Notes: generated by a model not told the origin, from the sequence alone. Positions 52,501-60,830 are shown, counted from the stretch's first letter. The stretch is 64,000 nt of DNA from Rhodospirillaceae bacterium UBA6219 (GCA_002435715.1 DISD01000072.1:12798-76797), one strand, 5' to 3'. A program made the numbers and translations.

Positions 52501-52875
52501 CTTCGCCTCGCTCAGGTCGATGACGGTGTTGTTGCCCGATTGGAAGGTCTTCAACTGGACCGGTCGCGACAGCTCGAAGGTGACCTCGCGGCGGTCGGCG
52601 TTCAGTTTGGCCGATTTCAGATATTTGGGCAGGGCTTTCAACAGCACCTTGGGGTCGCCGGCCATGGGCTTGTCGAAACGCACCACCAGCTTGCTGTCGG
52701 CGACGACTTCCGCCGACCACTGCACCGGCGACGGCCAGTCGAACACCATGCGGCTGAAAGTCGGGTGTTCCGCGCCGCGCGGGCTGCTTTGCGCCCAAAC
52801 GGTTCCCGCCGACCCTGCCAGGATCAGGGCGGTCAGCAACAAGATCAGGGAAATCGAGCGCAGGAACGACGGCAT
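49510..52875 (-). CDS. Large exported protein with AMIN-like and TPR-like repeats
   Basis: 1121 aa. Signal peptide (ISLILLLTALILAGSAGTVWA). Three AMIN-like beta modules (HPTFSRMVFDWPSPVQW, HTGFNRLVFDWPKSVGY, AAVFRRAGWLWLVFDKK) separated by Pro-rich linkers with PEPVKP repeats. Then a long helical C-terminal half with TPR-like units (GMAAEALGVLRLIAQ, YAGRARIELQLRRG, YAEGLRMMRSVVTNFPEHPD). Suggests an envelope scaffold; AMIN modules often bind peptidoglycan or localise proteins. Last gene after fliL...cheZ. Start 52875 chosen for the signal peptide. Confidence 0.8.
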   Translation of the reverse strand: MPSFLRSISLILLLTALILAGSAGTVWAQSSPRGAEHPTFSRMVFDWPSPVQWSAEVVADSKLVVRFDKPMAGDPKVLLKALPKYLKSAKLNADRREVTFELSRPVQLKTFQSGNNTVIDLSEAKAAPKPEPTKPTPLPKLPEPAKAPEPVKQPEPVKPAEPVKPAPAAAQGPATDIMVRGGEHTGFNRLVFDWPKSVGYSVTTADSDAIIAFDRPARINTTALAASLPPDVRVADIRPQGNGTAVVLNMPAGMRVRHFTSGPKVAVDLVRAAGSEPPPRNNGVPPPPLAPAMGTSEPLPATNTPEPAPQPPVAAAPSTTATTPAAAEPPPAPKPAAPLVSLGVPFDQPTGAAVFRRAGWLWLVFDKKTEIDTKLMRRTGGDVVTTVEQIPNLKNGTAIRLLTRAGFNPSIRKEGSLWVFDMAEQPLTPKTTLPVNRQFDFEDRGRMLIPVADASPNVLVLRDPEVGDTIQVIPVPAIGAGVQFGLSVPGAELLPTGQGVALVPQADGVRLSADRNGVEVSMPGGLYLTRDLPAAGSGGSGEGGDGALVSPGGPVDLARWMRGGTDKFVPEHQKLMNRMAYVRPEDKNAQRLEIARHYLSNGMAAEALGVLRLIAQTDPTMVDTPNFAGVHGVAQYMMGHYPEAERDLSHPGMAKDPQAQLWLAAARSKQSDQPNKQALLLRLAPEDMKGLHARLRMALGTEAVRSTAAAGDAKGANRIIEAMAGPGLSPRDLGTISRMQGIAAEAGKQWDQAIAKYKEAEDSESRPDRAYAGRARIELQLRRGLISTGEAITQLNKLRFAWRGEDFEYQLLKRLGELLVADGRYAEGLRMMRSVVTNFPEHPDVANVQQAMNDTFEKLFLGGLADGLSPISAIGLYDEFQDLTPSGTKGDEMIRKLADRLAAVDLIDRSSELLRHQVRFRLQGAEKARVGARLAFLQLSDHRPGPALEALDASEVPDQPADLYDQRRYMRIRALADLGRAAEALALLLNDNSERAKELRAQIFWEQKRWPEVVAALEQMVEPPFGNLPIEPKMARRLVDLATAMTLAHDERGLARLRRTFGVKMDKTEFREAFALLTAEPERGIIDPATVADKIKQVQNFQDFMSDWTKRMQSQGLSSIN

Positions 52876-52954
52876 GATCTTCCATTGGGCCAAAGAGGCC
52901 ACGGGTAAGGTCGCCCGTCCCCACGTATCGGCTTGGCCGCCCGCAATCATCAAA

Positions 52955-53593
52955 TCAGTCGAAGCTGGCCAGCAGCCTGTCGATCTCGGCCTGGTCGGCG
53001 GCGCTGGTCGGCAGCTGCGGGCCGTTCAACAAATCTTCGTCGGTTTCGATGGCCTTGTCCTTGCGACCTTCGGATTCGATCTCGCCGCCGAACGCCTTGA
53101 CCAGGTTCTCGACGCGCTGTTCGATTTCCTTCAGCATGCGCACCACCTTGGTGATGCGCTGGCCGGTGATGTCCTGGAAGGTGCAGGCTTCGAAAATACG
53201 GGTGGTGATCTCGGTCATCCGCTCGGCCACTTCGGCATCCATCATCGGGGCCAGGGCCTCCAGATGTTCGGCGGAATCCATGATTTCGTTGGTCGCCGCT
53301 TCGGTGGCGCCGACGATGGCATCCAATTCGTCGGTGGCCGAGGCGATGAATTCGTTCTTGATTTCACCGGGGCGCAACGCGGCGATTTCGGCCTTGGCGT
53401 TGTGGATGTAATCCGCCAGGGACTCGACTTCGCGGAACAGCTTCAGGTCGCCGCCGTCCAGATCGCCGGTCATGGTGTCCAGCATCGAGCGGACCACCTC
53501 GGCAATCTTTTCGACACCGACAGAATCACCATGTTCGCGGCGAATGGCGTCCAGACGCAATTCCAGATCGCGGTCAACGCCTTTCGCCGCCAT
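52955..53593 (-). CDS. cheZ: Chemotaxis protein phosphatase CheZ
   Basis: 212 aa, helical. The active-site segment FQDITGQRI gives D141 and Q145, equivalent to the catalytic pair that positions Mg2+ and water at CheY-P. The C-terminal tail AEIDRLLASFD is the CheY-binding peptide. Dephosphorylates CheY. Starts 16 nt downstream of cheY. Confidence 0.95.
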   Translation of the reverse strand: MAAKGVDRDLELRLDAIRREHGDSVGVEKIAEVVRSMLDTMTGDLDGGDLKLFREVESLADYIHNAKAEIAALRPGEIKNEFIASATDELDAIVGATEAATNEIMDSAEHLEALAPMMDAEVAERMTEITTRIFEACTFQDITGQRITKVVRMLKEIEQRVENLVKAFGGEIESEGRKDKAIETDEDLLNGPQLPTSAADQAEIDRLLASFD

Positions 53594-53609
53594 GGTTCCC
53601 TCCCGGGTC

Positions 53610-53999
53610 TTAAGCGAAATCGCCCAGAACCGAAGACATCTTGGTCTTCAGGGTCTCGGCGTTGAAGGGCTTGACGATATAGTTGGAAACGCCGGCTTCC
53701 TTGGCGGCGATGACGTTTTCCGACTTGGATTCGGCGGTGACCATGATGAAGGGAATGGACTTCAGCTTGGCGTCGGCGCGCACTTCGCGCAGCAGCTGCA
53801 GGCCGGTCATCGGTTCCATGTTCCAGTCGGAAATGATCAGGCCGTAATTGCCCACACGCAGCATCTGAAGCGCCATGGAGCCATCGGTGGCTTCATCCAC
53901 ATTATTGAAGCCCAACTGCTTCAACAGATTGCGGATGATTCGCAGCATCGTCTTGTAATCGTCGACGATGAGCACATTCATATTCTTGTCGACAGCCAT
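53610..53999 (-). CDS. cheY: Chemotaxis response regulator CheY
   Basis: 129-aa single receiver domain: D13/D14 metal site, phospho-acceptor D58 (LIISDWNMEPMTG), T88 and K110 (IVKPF). ATG at 53999 preceded by AAGGAG. Binds FliM when phosphorylated and reverses the motor. A 127-nt gap to the upstream motE-like gene leaves room for its own promoter. Confidence 0.96.
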   Translation of the reverse strand: MAVDKNMNVLIVDDYKTMLRIIRNLLKQLGFNNVDEATDGSMALQMLRVGNYGLIISDWNMEPMTGLQLLREVRADAKLKSIPFIMVTAESKSENVIAAKEAGVSNYIVKPFNAETLKTKMSSVLGDFA

Positions 54000-54126
54000 C
54001 CCAAAAAGCTCCTTCGGTGCACTAGCCATCAAATCGTCAAAGACCCGATGGCGCGAGTTTTCCTAGTTAAGATAGACAAGTGGGGTCGCGCAAGGTCTTT
54101 TTCGCCCAATCCCCAACAAAAGTAAG

Positions 54127-54873
54127 TTATCCCCCGTTGGCTCCCTTTGCCGTCGGCATTTGCCGGCGCTGGGCCAGTTCAGAGGTCAGATTGCGGGCCT
54201 TGGTGGGGTCCATTTCCGCCAGAATCGGCGCCACTTTCTGCTCTTTCATGCGCTCGACCACTTCCAGCATGATGGGCATTTCCAACTGCTCGAAGATCTT
54301 GGCGGCGTCCTTGGGCTTCATGTTCTCGTAAATCTTGACCAGCGAGCGCATCTTTGCGTCTTCCTGGTCGTTATATTGACGCAACAAGCCTTCGATGGTG
54401 CTTTGCAGCGTCTTCATTTCGGTGATCTTGCGTTCAATTTGGTTCTCGGCGGCTTTTTGCAAAGCCTCGCGCCGGTCGATGTCGCGTTCGCGTGCATCCA
54501 AGGTGGCGCGGCGTTCCTGCAGCTTTTGCAGCACGTCCAGTTCGGTCTGGCTGAAGCCGCCGGTATCCGCCGGCACCGAGGCGGTCTGTTCGCTGCGCGT
54601 CGGGGCCGGAGCCGGGCCGGGCTTGCTTTCGGCGGCGGGCGCGGCGGGGGTGGCCGGTGCGGCATTGTTGGCGGCCGGCGTCTGGCTGGGGGCTTCGGCC
54701 TGTTGGGCCTGCAGTTCCGAGGCGACGCGCACCGATGACAAATCAACGAAGCCGTTCTTGATGTCGATGACACGCACCGACAGCATCAACGCCGCCACCG
54801 CGATCAGCATGGGCAGCAGGCGGAAGAATGGCGTCCGGGGGGGCTTTTGTTTTTTGGCGGGTGCGCGGGCCAT
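54127..54873 (-). CDS. motE: MotE-like flagellar protein (MgtE N-domain)
   Basis: 248 aa. A single N-terminal membrane helix (about 18-38), an Ala/Pro-rich linker (50-105), a coiled coil (110-165) and a C-terminal MgtE-N-like domain (VKIYENMKPKDAAKIFEQL, VAPILAEMDPTKARNLTSEL). This layout is that of alphaproteobacterial MotE, a periplasmic chaperone for MotC in Rhizobium; whether it does that here is unknown. Confidence 0.85.
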   Translation of the reverse strand: MARAPAKKQKPPRTPFFRLLPMLIAVAALMLSVRVIDIKNGFVDLSSVRVASELQAQQAEAPSQTPAANNAAPATPAAPAAESKPGPAPAPTRSEQTASVPADTGGFSQTELDVLQKLQERRATLDARERDIDRREALQKAAENQIERKITEMKTLQSTIEGLLRQYNDQEDAKMRSLVKIYENMKPKDAAKIFEQLEMPIMLEVVERMKEQKVAPILAEMDPTKARNLTSELAQRRQMPTAKGANGG

Positions 54874-54877
54874 GGGC

Positions 54878-55435
54878 TTACCTCATGGATTGCAGGGCGC
54901 GCAGCAATTCGCGCTCGGCTTCCGAACGGTCATCCACATCCATCTCGCTGGCAGCGGCGGCGGCGGCCATGGTGGCGGCCCGCGCCGAGGCGGCGGCCAA
55001 GCTGGGGGAAGACAGGCTGGGCGACAGACCTGACGCGGCGGCGGAGCCGCCGGTCTGGGCACGGGGAACCGGCGGCGGCACGGAGGCGGCACCGCCCTTG
55101 ACCTCGGTCCGCGCCGAACGCACGGCGTTTTCCAGGCGGTTGGCCATGGTGTCGGCGCGTTCGATCATGAAGGCCAGATCGTCACGCAGGGATTGCGCCT
55201 TTTCCACCCGTTCCTGCAACGACTGGCCAGCGTCTTCCGCCGCCTTCCTGAGTTTGGGGATGGACGATTCGGCCCGGACGGTGGCTTCGTTGAAGCTGAC
55301 GATGATCTTGGCCAAGTCGTCGCGGTTCTTGCGCAATTGGGTCAGGCGCTGGTTCAGCATCACCGCATAGCCGATGGTGGCCACCAGAAGGACCGAGACC
55401 AACAGATCGAGAATGATCTTCCAATCGAGTGCCAT
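54878..55435 (-). CDS. Membrane-anchored coiled-coil protein of the flagellar operon (DUF6468-like)
   Basis: 185 aa: one N-terminal membrane helix (LDLLVSVLLVATIGYAVML), a coiled coil (about 27-110), and an Ala/Ser-rich low-complexity tail ending in SEAERELLRALQSMR. Sits between fliM and motE with 4-nt gaps on both sides. The family name is from memory and tentative; function unknown, presumably motor-associated. Confidence 0.7.
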   Translation of the reverse strand: MALDWKIILDLLVSVLLVATIGYAVMLNQRLTQLRKNRDDLAKIIVSFNEATVRAESSIPKLRKAAEDAGQSLQERVEKAQSLRDDLAFMIERADTMANRLENAVRSARTEVKGGAASVPPPVPRAQTGGSAAASGLSPSLSSPSLAAASARAATMAAAAAASEMDVDDRSEAERELLRALQSMR

Positions 55436-55439
55436 GGTC

Positions 55440-56582
55440 CTAGCCCTTGATCTTTTCGTCGACGCGGATGGCGATATGGGGGCCCTTGCGTCCCATGCGC
55501 CCGCGGAACATGGAAACGTCGCCGCACCGAAGGTCGATGGGCGAATTGGGTTGGGCGTTCAGCAAGATCTTCGATCCGACCTTCCAGTTCAGCACGTCAC
55601 GCAGGCCCATGACCTGTTCGTCCAGCACCGCTTCCATCTGCACTTCGGTCAGCCACAATTCTTCCGCCAAGTGGGTTTCCCAAATGGAGTCGCGGCCGAA
55701 CTTTTCACCCATGAACATCTGCAGCAGCAGTTCACGAACGGGTTCCAAGGTCGCATAGGGCAGCAGCAATTCCAGACGGCCGCCACGGTCTTCCATGTCG
55801 ATACGCAGCTTGGCGACGATGGCGGCGTTGCTGGGACGCGAGATGGTGGCGAAACGCGGATTGGTTTCCAGACGGTCGAAGCGGAAGGTCACCGGCGACA
55901 GCGGGTCGAAGGCGGCGGACAGGTCCGACAACACCACGTGGACCATGCGTTCCACCAGGTTGCGTTCGATGGTGGTGTAGGGACGGCCTTCGATACGCAT
56001 GGCCGCGGTGCCGCGACGGCCGCCCAGCAACACGTCGACGATGGAATAGATCAAGGACGAATCGACGGTCAGCAGACCGTAATTGTCCCATTCCTCGGCC
56101 TTGAACACCGCCAGCATGGCGGGCAGCGGGATCGAGTTCAGGTAATCGCCGAAACGCAGGCTTAAGATGTTGTCCAGCGACACTTCCACGTTGTCCGAGG
56201 TGAAGTTACGCATGGAGGTGGACATCATACGGACCAGGCGGTCGAACACCACTTCCAGCATGGGAAGGCGTTCGTAGGACACCAGGGCCGAATTCAGGAT
56301 GGCCTGGATACCCGATTTGTCGTCGCCGTGACCGTGGTCGTCGTCGAAACCCAGCAGCGAGTCGATTTCGTCCTGGTTCAGGACGCGGGTGGAATCCTTG
56401 GGGGTGTCGTCGCCGCCTTCGTCGCCGCCGCCCAGCATGGCTTCCCATTCGGCGGCCATGGCATCGGATTCGCCGCCACCGCCATCGCCGGTGTCGCCAC
56501 CGGCCATGGCAGCCCATTCCTTCATCAGGGCTTCTTCGTCGTCGGCAGAGCGGCTTTCGCCGCCGGGTTCATCCATCGCCAT
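55440..56582 (-). CDS. fliM: Flagellar motor switch protein FliM
   Basis: 380 aa. The CheY-P-binding motif LNQDEIDSLLGFD lies at 68-80, not at the extreme N-terminus as usual; it is preceded by a 67-residue acidic Gly-rich extension containing two EWxAM copies (KEWAAMAGG, AEWEAMLGGG). The CheC-like middle domain (LEVVFDRLVRMMSTSMRNFTS...LLGGRRG) and the C-terminal SpoA domain (LNWKVGSKILLNAQP) are normal. Confidence 0.93.
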   Translation of the reverse strand: MAMDEPGGESRSADDEEALMKEWAAMAGGDTGDGGGGESDAMAAEWEAMLGGGDEGGDDTPKDSTRVLNQDEIDSLLGFDDDHGHGDDKSGIQAILNSALVSYERLPMLEVVFDRLVRMMSTSMRNFTSDNVEVSLDNILSLRFGDYLNSIPLPAMLAVFKAEEWDNYGLLTVDSSLIYSIVDVLLGGRRGTAAMRIEGRPYTTIERNLVERMVHVVLSDLSAAFDPLSPVTFRFDRLETNPRFATISRPSNAAIVAKLRIDMEDRGGRLELLLPYATLEPVRELLLQMFMGEKFGRDSIWETHLAEELWLTEVQMEAVLDEQVMGLRDVLNWKVGSKILLNAQPNSPIDLRCGDVSMFRGRMGRKGPHIAIRVDEKIKG

Positions 56583-56591
56583 GCATTTCGC

Positions 56592-57140
56592 CTATTGGAC
56601 CAGCATCTCGCGGAACAAAACGTCGTTGACCTTCACCGGCTTGACCGCCGCCTGCACGCGGGTCAGCAATTCCTCGCGCAGTAGATGCATGCCAGCGGCG
56701 CCTTGCAAATCCTCGACCCGCAATTCACGCAAATACACCTGGAAGGAATCGACGATGCGCGGCAGCACCTGTTGCACCTTGGGTTCGTCCAGCGGGCTTT
56801 CCAGTTCCAAGGCCACCAAGATCTTCAGGAAGGATTGCTTGCGCCCGTTGCTTTGCAGGTTCACCAGCATTTCCGGCAAGTTGAAGAACACCGCCGGGCC
56901 GACGGCCTTGGGGCCTTCCGCCTTGGGGGCTTCGTGGGTGGTCTCGGCATGTTGCTCGCCCTTGCCCAACAGGCCGTCGAGCACGCCCGAGAAGAACAGG
57001 CCGGCACCGGCCCCCACCAACAGCAGGATGGGCAGCACGATCAGCAGGATCTTCTTGATCGGCGACTTCTTGGAACCGCCAGACGGCAGATCCTCTAGAC
57101 CCTCGCCCTCATCGAAATCCTCTTCCAGATCTTCGGCCAT
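56592..57140 (-). CDS. fliL: Flagellar basal body-associated protein FliL
   Basis: 182 aa. Acidic cytoplasmic N-terminus (MAEDLEEDFDEGEG), one membrane helix (about 29-52) and the periplasmic FliL domain (FFNLPEMLVNLQS, FLKILVALELES, LPRIVDSFQVYLREL). Stabilises stators around the rotor. First gene of the minus-strand motility run; ATG at 57140 used. Confidence 0.93.
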   Translation of the reverse strand: MAEDLEEDFDEGEGLEDLPSGGSKKSPIKKILLIVLPILLLVGAGAGLFFSGVLDGLLGKGEQHAETTHEAPKAEGPKAVGPAVFFNLPEMLVNLQSNGRKQSFLKILVALELESPLDEPKVQQVLPRIVDSFQVYLRELRVEDLQGAAGMHLLREELLTRVQAAVKPVKVNDVLFREMLVQ

Positions 57141-57442
57141 TCTTTTCCCGCCTTCGGCTAAATCACGTGGGCGCACGCGTTCGCGGCCAGCCGCACGCCC
57201 GGACCTCTAAACTACGCCCTTTGGGGTTAACAGAAGGTTGCCCCCCATTGCGGTGCCCCCGCCAGGCCCGTCGGCCGCCCATCGACCATAGTCAGGGGTG
57301 GGGCGGGCGGCAATATCTGCCCGGCAGGGCTTGCCAAATCCGGCATGGCAAAAATACGAAATGGCGGAATTCTGCTGTTTTTGTGTTTTGGCACGCTGCC
57401 TGCAAGGTGTTTCGGGCTAGTTTTGCAGCAGGTTACGAAGCC
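57141..57442. other. Divergent regulatory region between fliL and flgF
   Basis: 302 nt without a gene. The right part holds a sigma-54 promoter for flgF. The left part, which should drive fliL, shows no clear sigma-54 or sigma-28 site. A 57-nt GC-rich stretch around 57250-57310 has no obvious structure. Confidence 0.5.
57388..57404 (+). promoter_or_regulatory. Sigma-54 (-24/-12) promoter of flgF operon
   Basis: TTGGCACG CTGC CTGCA: the invariant GG (57390-57391) and GC (57402-57403) are exactly 10 nt apart, matching the RpoN consensus. About 40 nt upstream of the flgF ATG. Sigma-54 control of mid-class flagellar genes is known in alphaproteobacteria. Confidence 0.75.
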
Positions 57443-58177
57443 ATGGAAAACACATCTTACATCGCCCTTTCACGTCAGAACGCCCTGTGGCGCCAGCTGG
57501 ACGTCATCGCCGGGAACATGGCCAACGCCAACACCCCGGCTTACAAGGGCGAGCAAATGATGTTCCGCGAATATCTGATGGACACCCGGTCCAGCGACCG
57601 GGCCACGGGCAGCAAGCTGTCCTTCGTCCAGGATGTGGGCCTGCTGCGCGACACCCGCGAAGGCGCCTTCACCAAGACCGACAATCCCCTGGATCTGGCG
57701 CTGCACAACGAAGGCTATTTCCAAATCGAGACGGAAGCCGGCATGCGCTATACCCGCAACGGCCATTTCCGGCTGGATGAAGGCGGCATGCTGGTCAATT
57801 CCCAGGGCATGGCGGTGATGGACAATGCCGACAACCCGATCATCCTGGCCCCCAACGAAGCCAAGATCACCATCACCCCCGATGGTTCGGTGTCGACCGA
57901 GAACGGCATCGTCGCCAAGCTCAAGGTGGTGCGCTTCGCCAACGAACAGGACATGCGCAAGATCGGCGACAGCCTGTACGAGACCACCCAGGACCCGCAG
58001 ACCATCGACCGTCCCGCCATCGTCCAGGGGATGATGGAGGAATCCAACGTCCAGCCGGTGGTCGAAATCACCAAGATGACCGAGGTTCTGCGCCAGTATC
58101 AGGCGCTGCAGAACCTGATCGACAAGGAAAACGAACGGCAGATGAAGGCCATGTCGGTCTTCGTTTCCCGCAATTGA
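57443..58177 (+). CDS. flgF: Flagellar basal-body rod protein FlgF
   Basis: 244 aa. N-terminal rod motif (LSRQNALWRQLDVIAGNMANANTPAYKG) and the C-terminal EITKMTEVLRQYQALQNLID. Proximal rod subunit, exported by the flagellar type III system without a cleaved signal. First gene of flgF-flgG-flgA-flgH; ATG at 57443 begins the rod motif. Confidence 0.95.
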   Translation: MENTSYIALSRQNALWRQLDVIAGNMANANTPAYKGEQMMFREYLMDTRSSDRATGSKLSFVQDVGLLRDTREGAFTKTDNPLDLALHNEGYFQIETEAGMRYTRNGHFRLDEGGMLVNSQGMAVMDNADNPIILAPNEAKITITPDGSVSTENGIVAKLKVVRFANEQDMRKIGDSLYETTQDPQTIDRPAIVQGMMEESNVQPVVEITKMTEVLRQYQALQNLIDKENERQMKAMSVFVSRN

Positions 58178-58199
58178 TGCCCGTTAAGGAGTAAGAGAG

Positions 58200-58985
58200 A
58201 TGCGTTCGCTCAATATCGCCGCCACGGGCATGCTGGCCCAGCAGACCAACGTCGAAGTCATTTCGAACAACATCGCCAACATGAACACCACCGCCTACAC
58301 CAAGCGGCGGCCGGAATTCAGCGATCTTTTGTACCAGAACCTGCGCCGCGTCGGCGCGGCCTCGTCGGATGCCGGCACCATCGTGCCGACCGGCGTGCAA
58401 TTGGGCCTGGGCGTGAAGACCACGGCGGTGTACCGTATCACCGAACAAGGTTCGGTGCAATCCACCGACAACACCTTGGACGTGGCCATCCAGGGCAAGG
58501 GATATTTCCGTATCCAGCTGCCCTCGGGCGAGACCGCCTATACCCGCGACGGTTCGTTCCAATTGTCCGACCAGGGCACCATCGTCACCCACGAAGGCTA
58601 TCAGGTGCTGCCCGGCATCACCGTGCCGTCCGACGCCACCGGCGTCACCGTCAACGCGTCCGGCCAGGTGCTGATCAAGCGCGACGGTTCGACCGAGCAG
58701 GCGGTGGCCGGCACCTTGAACCTGTCCATCTTCGCCAACGAAGCCGGCCTGGAAGCCCGTGGCGACAATCTGTTCATGGAAACCCCGGCTTCCGGTCCGG
58801 CCTTGACTAGCACCCCCGGCAATCCCGGCTACGGCACGCTTTTGCAGGGTTATCTGGAAACCTCGAACGTCAACGTGGTCGCCGAGGTCACCAACCTGAT
58901 CAGCGCCCAGCGCGCCTATGAAATGAATTCCAAGGTCATCCAGACCTCGGACGAAATGCTCTCCACCATCAACCAGCTGAAGTAA
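58200..58985 (+). CDS. flgG: Flagellar basal-body distal rod protein FlgG
   Basis: 261 aa. MRSLNIAATGMLAQQTNVEVISNN at the N-terminus, DNTLDVAIQGKGYF in the centre and YLETSNVNVVAEVTNLISAQRAYEMNSKVI at the C-terminus identify FlgG. Distal rod. 22 nt after flgF with GGAG upstream. Confidence 0.97.
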   Translation: MRSLNIAATGMLAQQTNVEVISNNIANMNTTAYTKRRPEFSDLLYQNLRRVGAASSDAGTIVPTGVQLGLGVKTTAVYRITEQGSVQSTDNTLDVAIQGKGYFRIQLPSGETAYTRDGSFQLSDQGTIVTHEGYQVLPGITVPSDATGVTVNASGQVLIKRDGSTEQAVAGTLNLSIFANEAGLEARGDNLFMETPASGPALTSTPGNPGYGTLLQGYLETSNVNVVAEVTNLISAQRAYEMNSKVIQTSDEMLSTINQLK

Positions 58986-58995
58986 CGAGGCCGCC

Positions 58996-59949
58996 ATGAA
59001 GCGCTTCATCACCACCCTGGTCCTGTTGGCCACCGCCATTCCCGCCTGGGCCGCCGGCCTGCCCGTCACCTTGAAGGCCACCGCCAACATCCAGGGCGAC
59101 GTGGTCAAGCTGGGCGATCTGTGGGAAAACCTGGGCGACAAGGCCGACGTGGTGTTGGCCGGCGCGCCCCAGCCCGGCAAGCGCATCGTCGCCGACGCCC
59201 GTTGGCTCAGCGCCGTGGCCCAGGCCAATGCCATCGACTGGCAGCCGGCTTCGGCTTTCGAGCGCATCGTCATCGAACGCGCCGGCCAAATGGTGGACAT
59301 CCGCCTGATCGAAGCCGAATTGCGCGACGCCTTGACCATGGAAGGCATGGCGGGGGCTTTCGACATCGAAATCGGCAACCGCTCGGCGCTGAACATCATG
59401 GTTCCGACCGGCGCCGCCAACATCGTCGCGGTGCGCGACGTGGCGCTGGACAGTCGCAACAACCGTTTCTCCGCCACGGTGGAAATCGACGGCAGCGGCC
59501 CGGCCGCCATTCGCCAGCGTGTCAACGGCCGGGTTTTCCCGGTGGCCCGGGTGCCGGTGCTGAGCCACGGCATGAATCGCGGCGACATCATCCGTGACGA
59601 CGACATCAAATGGGTGGAAATGCGGGCCGATGTGGCGCGTCGCGACATCCTGGTCGATGTGGACCGGATCGTCGGCCAGGAACCGCGCATGCAATTGCGT
59701 CCCGACGTCCCCTTGCGGGCTTCCGAGCTGCGCCGTCCGGTGCTGGTGGACCGCAACGACCTGGTGACCGTGTCGCTGCGGACCGCCAACATGAGCCTGA
59801 CCAGCCAGGCCAAGGCCCAGGATGCCGGCGGCAAAGGCGACGTCATCCGCATCACCAATTTGCAATCCAAGCGCACGGTGGAAGCCGTCGTCGAAGGTCC
59901 CGGCCTGGTGTCGGTGAGCCCCGGCGGTCCCCGCCTGCTGTCCAACTAA
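58996..59949 (+). CDS. flgA: Flagella P-ring assembly chaperone FlgA
   Basis: 317 aa with a signal peptide (FITTLVLLATAIPAWA/AG), a middle region and a C-terminal SAF domain (VPVLSHGMNRGDIIRDDDIKW, LRPDVPLRASELRRPVLV, TVEAVVEGPGLVSVSP). Periplasmic chaperone for FlgI. Starts 10 nt after flgG. Confidence 0.93.
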   Translation: MKRFITTLVLLATAIPAWAAGLPVTLKATANIQGDVVKLGDLWENLGDKADVVLAGAPQPGKRIVADARWLSAVAQANAIDWQPASAFERIVIERAGQMVDIRLIEAELRDALTMEGMAGAFDIEIGNRSALNIMVPTGAANIVAVRDVALDSRNNRFSATVEIDGSGPAAIRQRVNGRVFPVARVPVLSHGMNRGDIIRDDDIKWVEMRADVARRDILVDVDRIVGQEPRMQLRPDVPLRASELRRPVLVDRNDLVTVSLRTANMSLTSQAKAQDAGGKGDVIRITNLQSKRTVEAVVEGPGLVSVSPGGPRLLSN

Positions 59950-59974
59950 GCCCTTCTGACCGGAGCGCGCCATC

Positions 59975-60730
59975 ATGATCACCCGCATCTTGCTTCGTAC
60001 CACCATCCTGGCCCTGGCCGCCGGTTCGCTGACCGCCTGCAACGCGCTGAGCCGTCTGTCCGAGGTGGGGTCCGGTCCCACCGTGTCGAAGATCGAGGAC
60101 CCGACCCAGAAATCCGGCTATCAACCGGTGGCCATGCCCATGCCGCAGCCGGTGGCGCCGCCGCAGAACGCCAATTCCCTGTGGCGTCCGGGGGCGCGGG
60201 CCTTCTTCAAGGACCAGCGGGCCAAGGAAGTGGGCGACATCCTGACCGTGGCGGTGGCCATTTCCAACGAAAGCGCGTCTTTCAACTCGACCCTGTCGCG
60301 GTCGCGTGACGGCACGGAAAGCGCCGGCATCACCGGTCTGCTGGGCTTCGAGAATTCCTTGAAAAAGGTTCTGCCCGATGCGGTCGACCCCACCAATCTG
60401 GTGGGCACCACCGGCAACAGCACCAGCACCAGTTCGGGGACCACCGGACGCAAGGACAGCATGACCGTCAGTCTGGCGGCGATCATCACCCAGGTGTTGC
60501 CCAACGGCAATCTGGTGATTTCCGGCAAGCAGGAAATCCGCGTGAATTACGAACTGCGCGAACTGAACGTCCAGGGCATCATCCGTCCGGAAGACATTTC
60601 GTCGTCCAATTCGGTGACCTACGACAAGATCGCCGAAGCCCGCATCTATTACGGTGGCCGCGGCGTCAATTCCGACCTGACCCAGCCGCGTTACGGCCAG
60701 CAATTGCTGGATGTGATCTTGCCGTTCTGA
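59975..60730 (+). CDS. flgH: Flagellar L-ring protein FlgH
   Basis: 251-aa lipoprotein: lipobox LTAC with C22. Conserved SLWRPGARAFFKDQRAKEVGDIL, LPNGNLVISGKQEIRVNYELREL, and the C-terminal LTQPRYGQQLLDVILPF. Forms the outer-membrane bushing. Last gene of the flgFGAH unit; flgI is not in the window. Confidence 0.96.
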   Translation: MITRILLRTTILALAAGSLTACNALSRLSEVGSGPTVSKIEDPTQKSGYQPVAMPMPQPVAPPQNANSLWRPGARAFFKDQRAKEVGDILTVAVAISNESASFNSTLSRSRDGTESAGITGLLGFENSLKKVLPDAVDPTNLVGTTGNSTSTSSGTTGRKDSMTVSLAAIITQVLPNGNLVISGKQEIRVNYELRELNVQGIIRPEDISSSNSVTYDKIAEARIYYGGRGVNSDLTQPRYGQQLLDVILPF

Positions 60731-60743
60731 TGATCTTGGAATT

Positions 60744-60772
60744 CCCCGGTGGGCAAAAACCGCCCACCGGGG
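60744..60772 (+). terminator. Inverted repeat after flgH
   Basis: Perfect 11-bp stem CCCCGGTGGGC / GCCCACCGGGG with a 7-nt loop, 13 nt after the flgH stop. No T-run follows, so termination efficiency is uncertain. Confidence 0.55.
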
Positions 60773-60830
60773 CCCCAGGGAAAATATTGCCGGGCGTTTG
60801 ATCCCGGCCATTCGTGCTTATAATAGCTGC

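Noticed and set aside
50800..52908. 702-codon plus-strand frame opposite the AMIN/TPR protein
   Set aside because: Gly/His-rich shadow with no start signal; the minus-strand product has a signal peptide and recognisable repeats.
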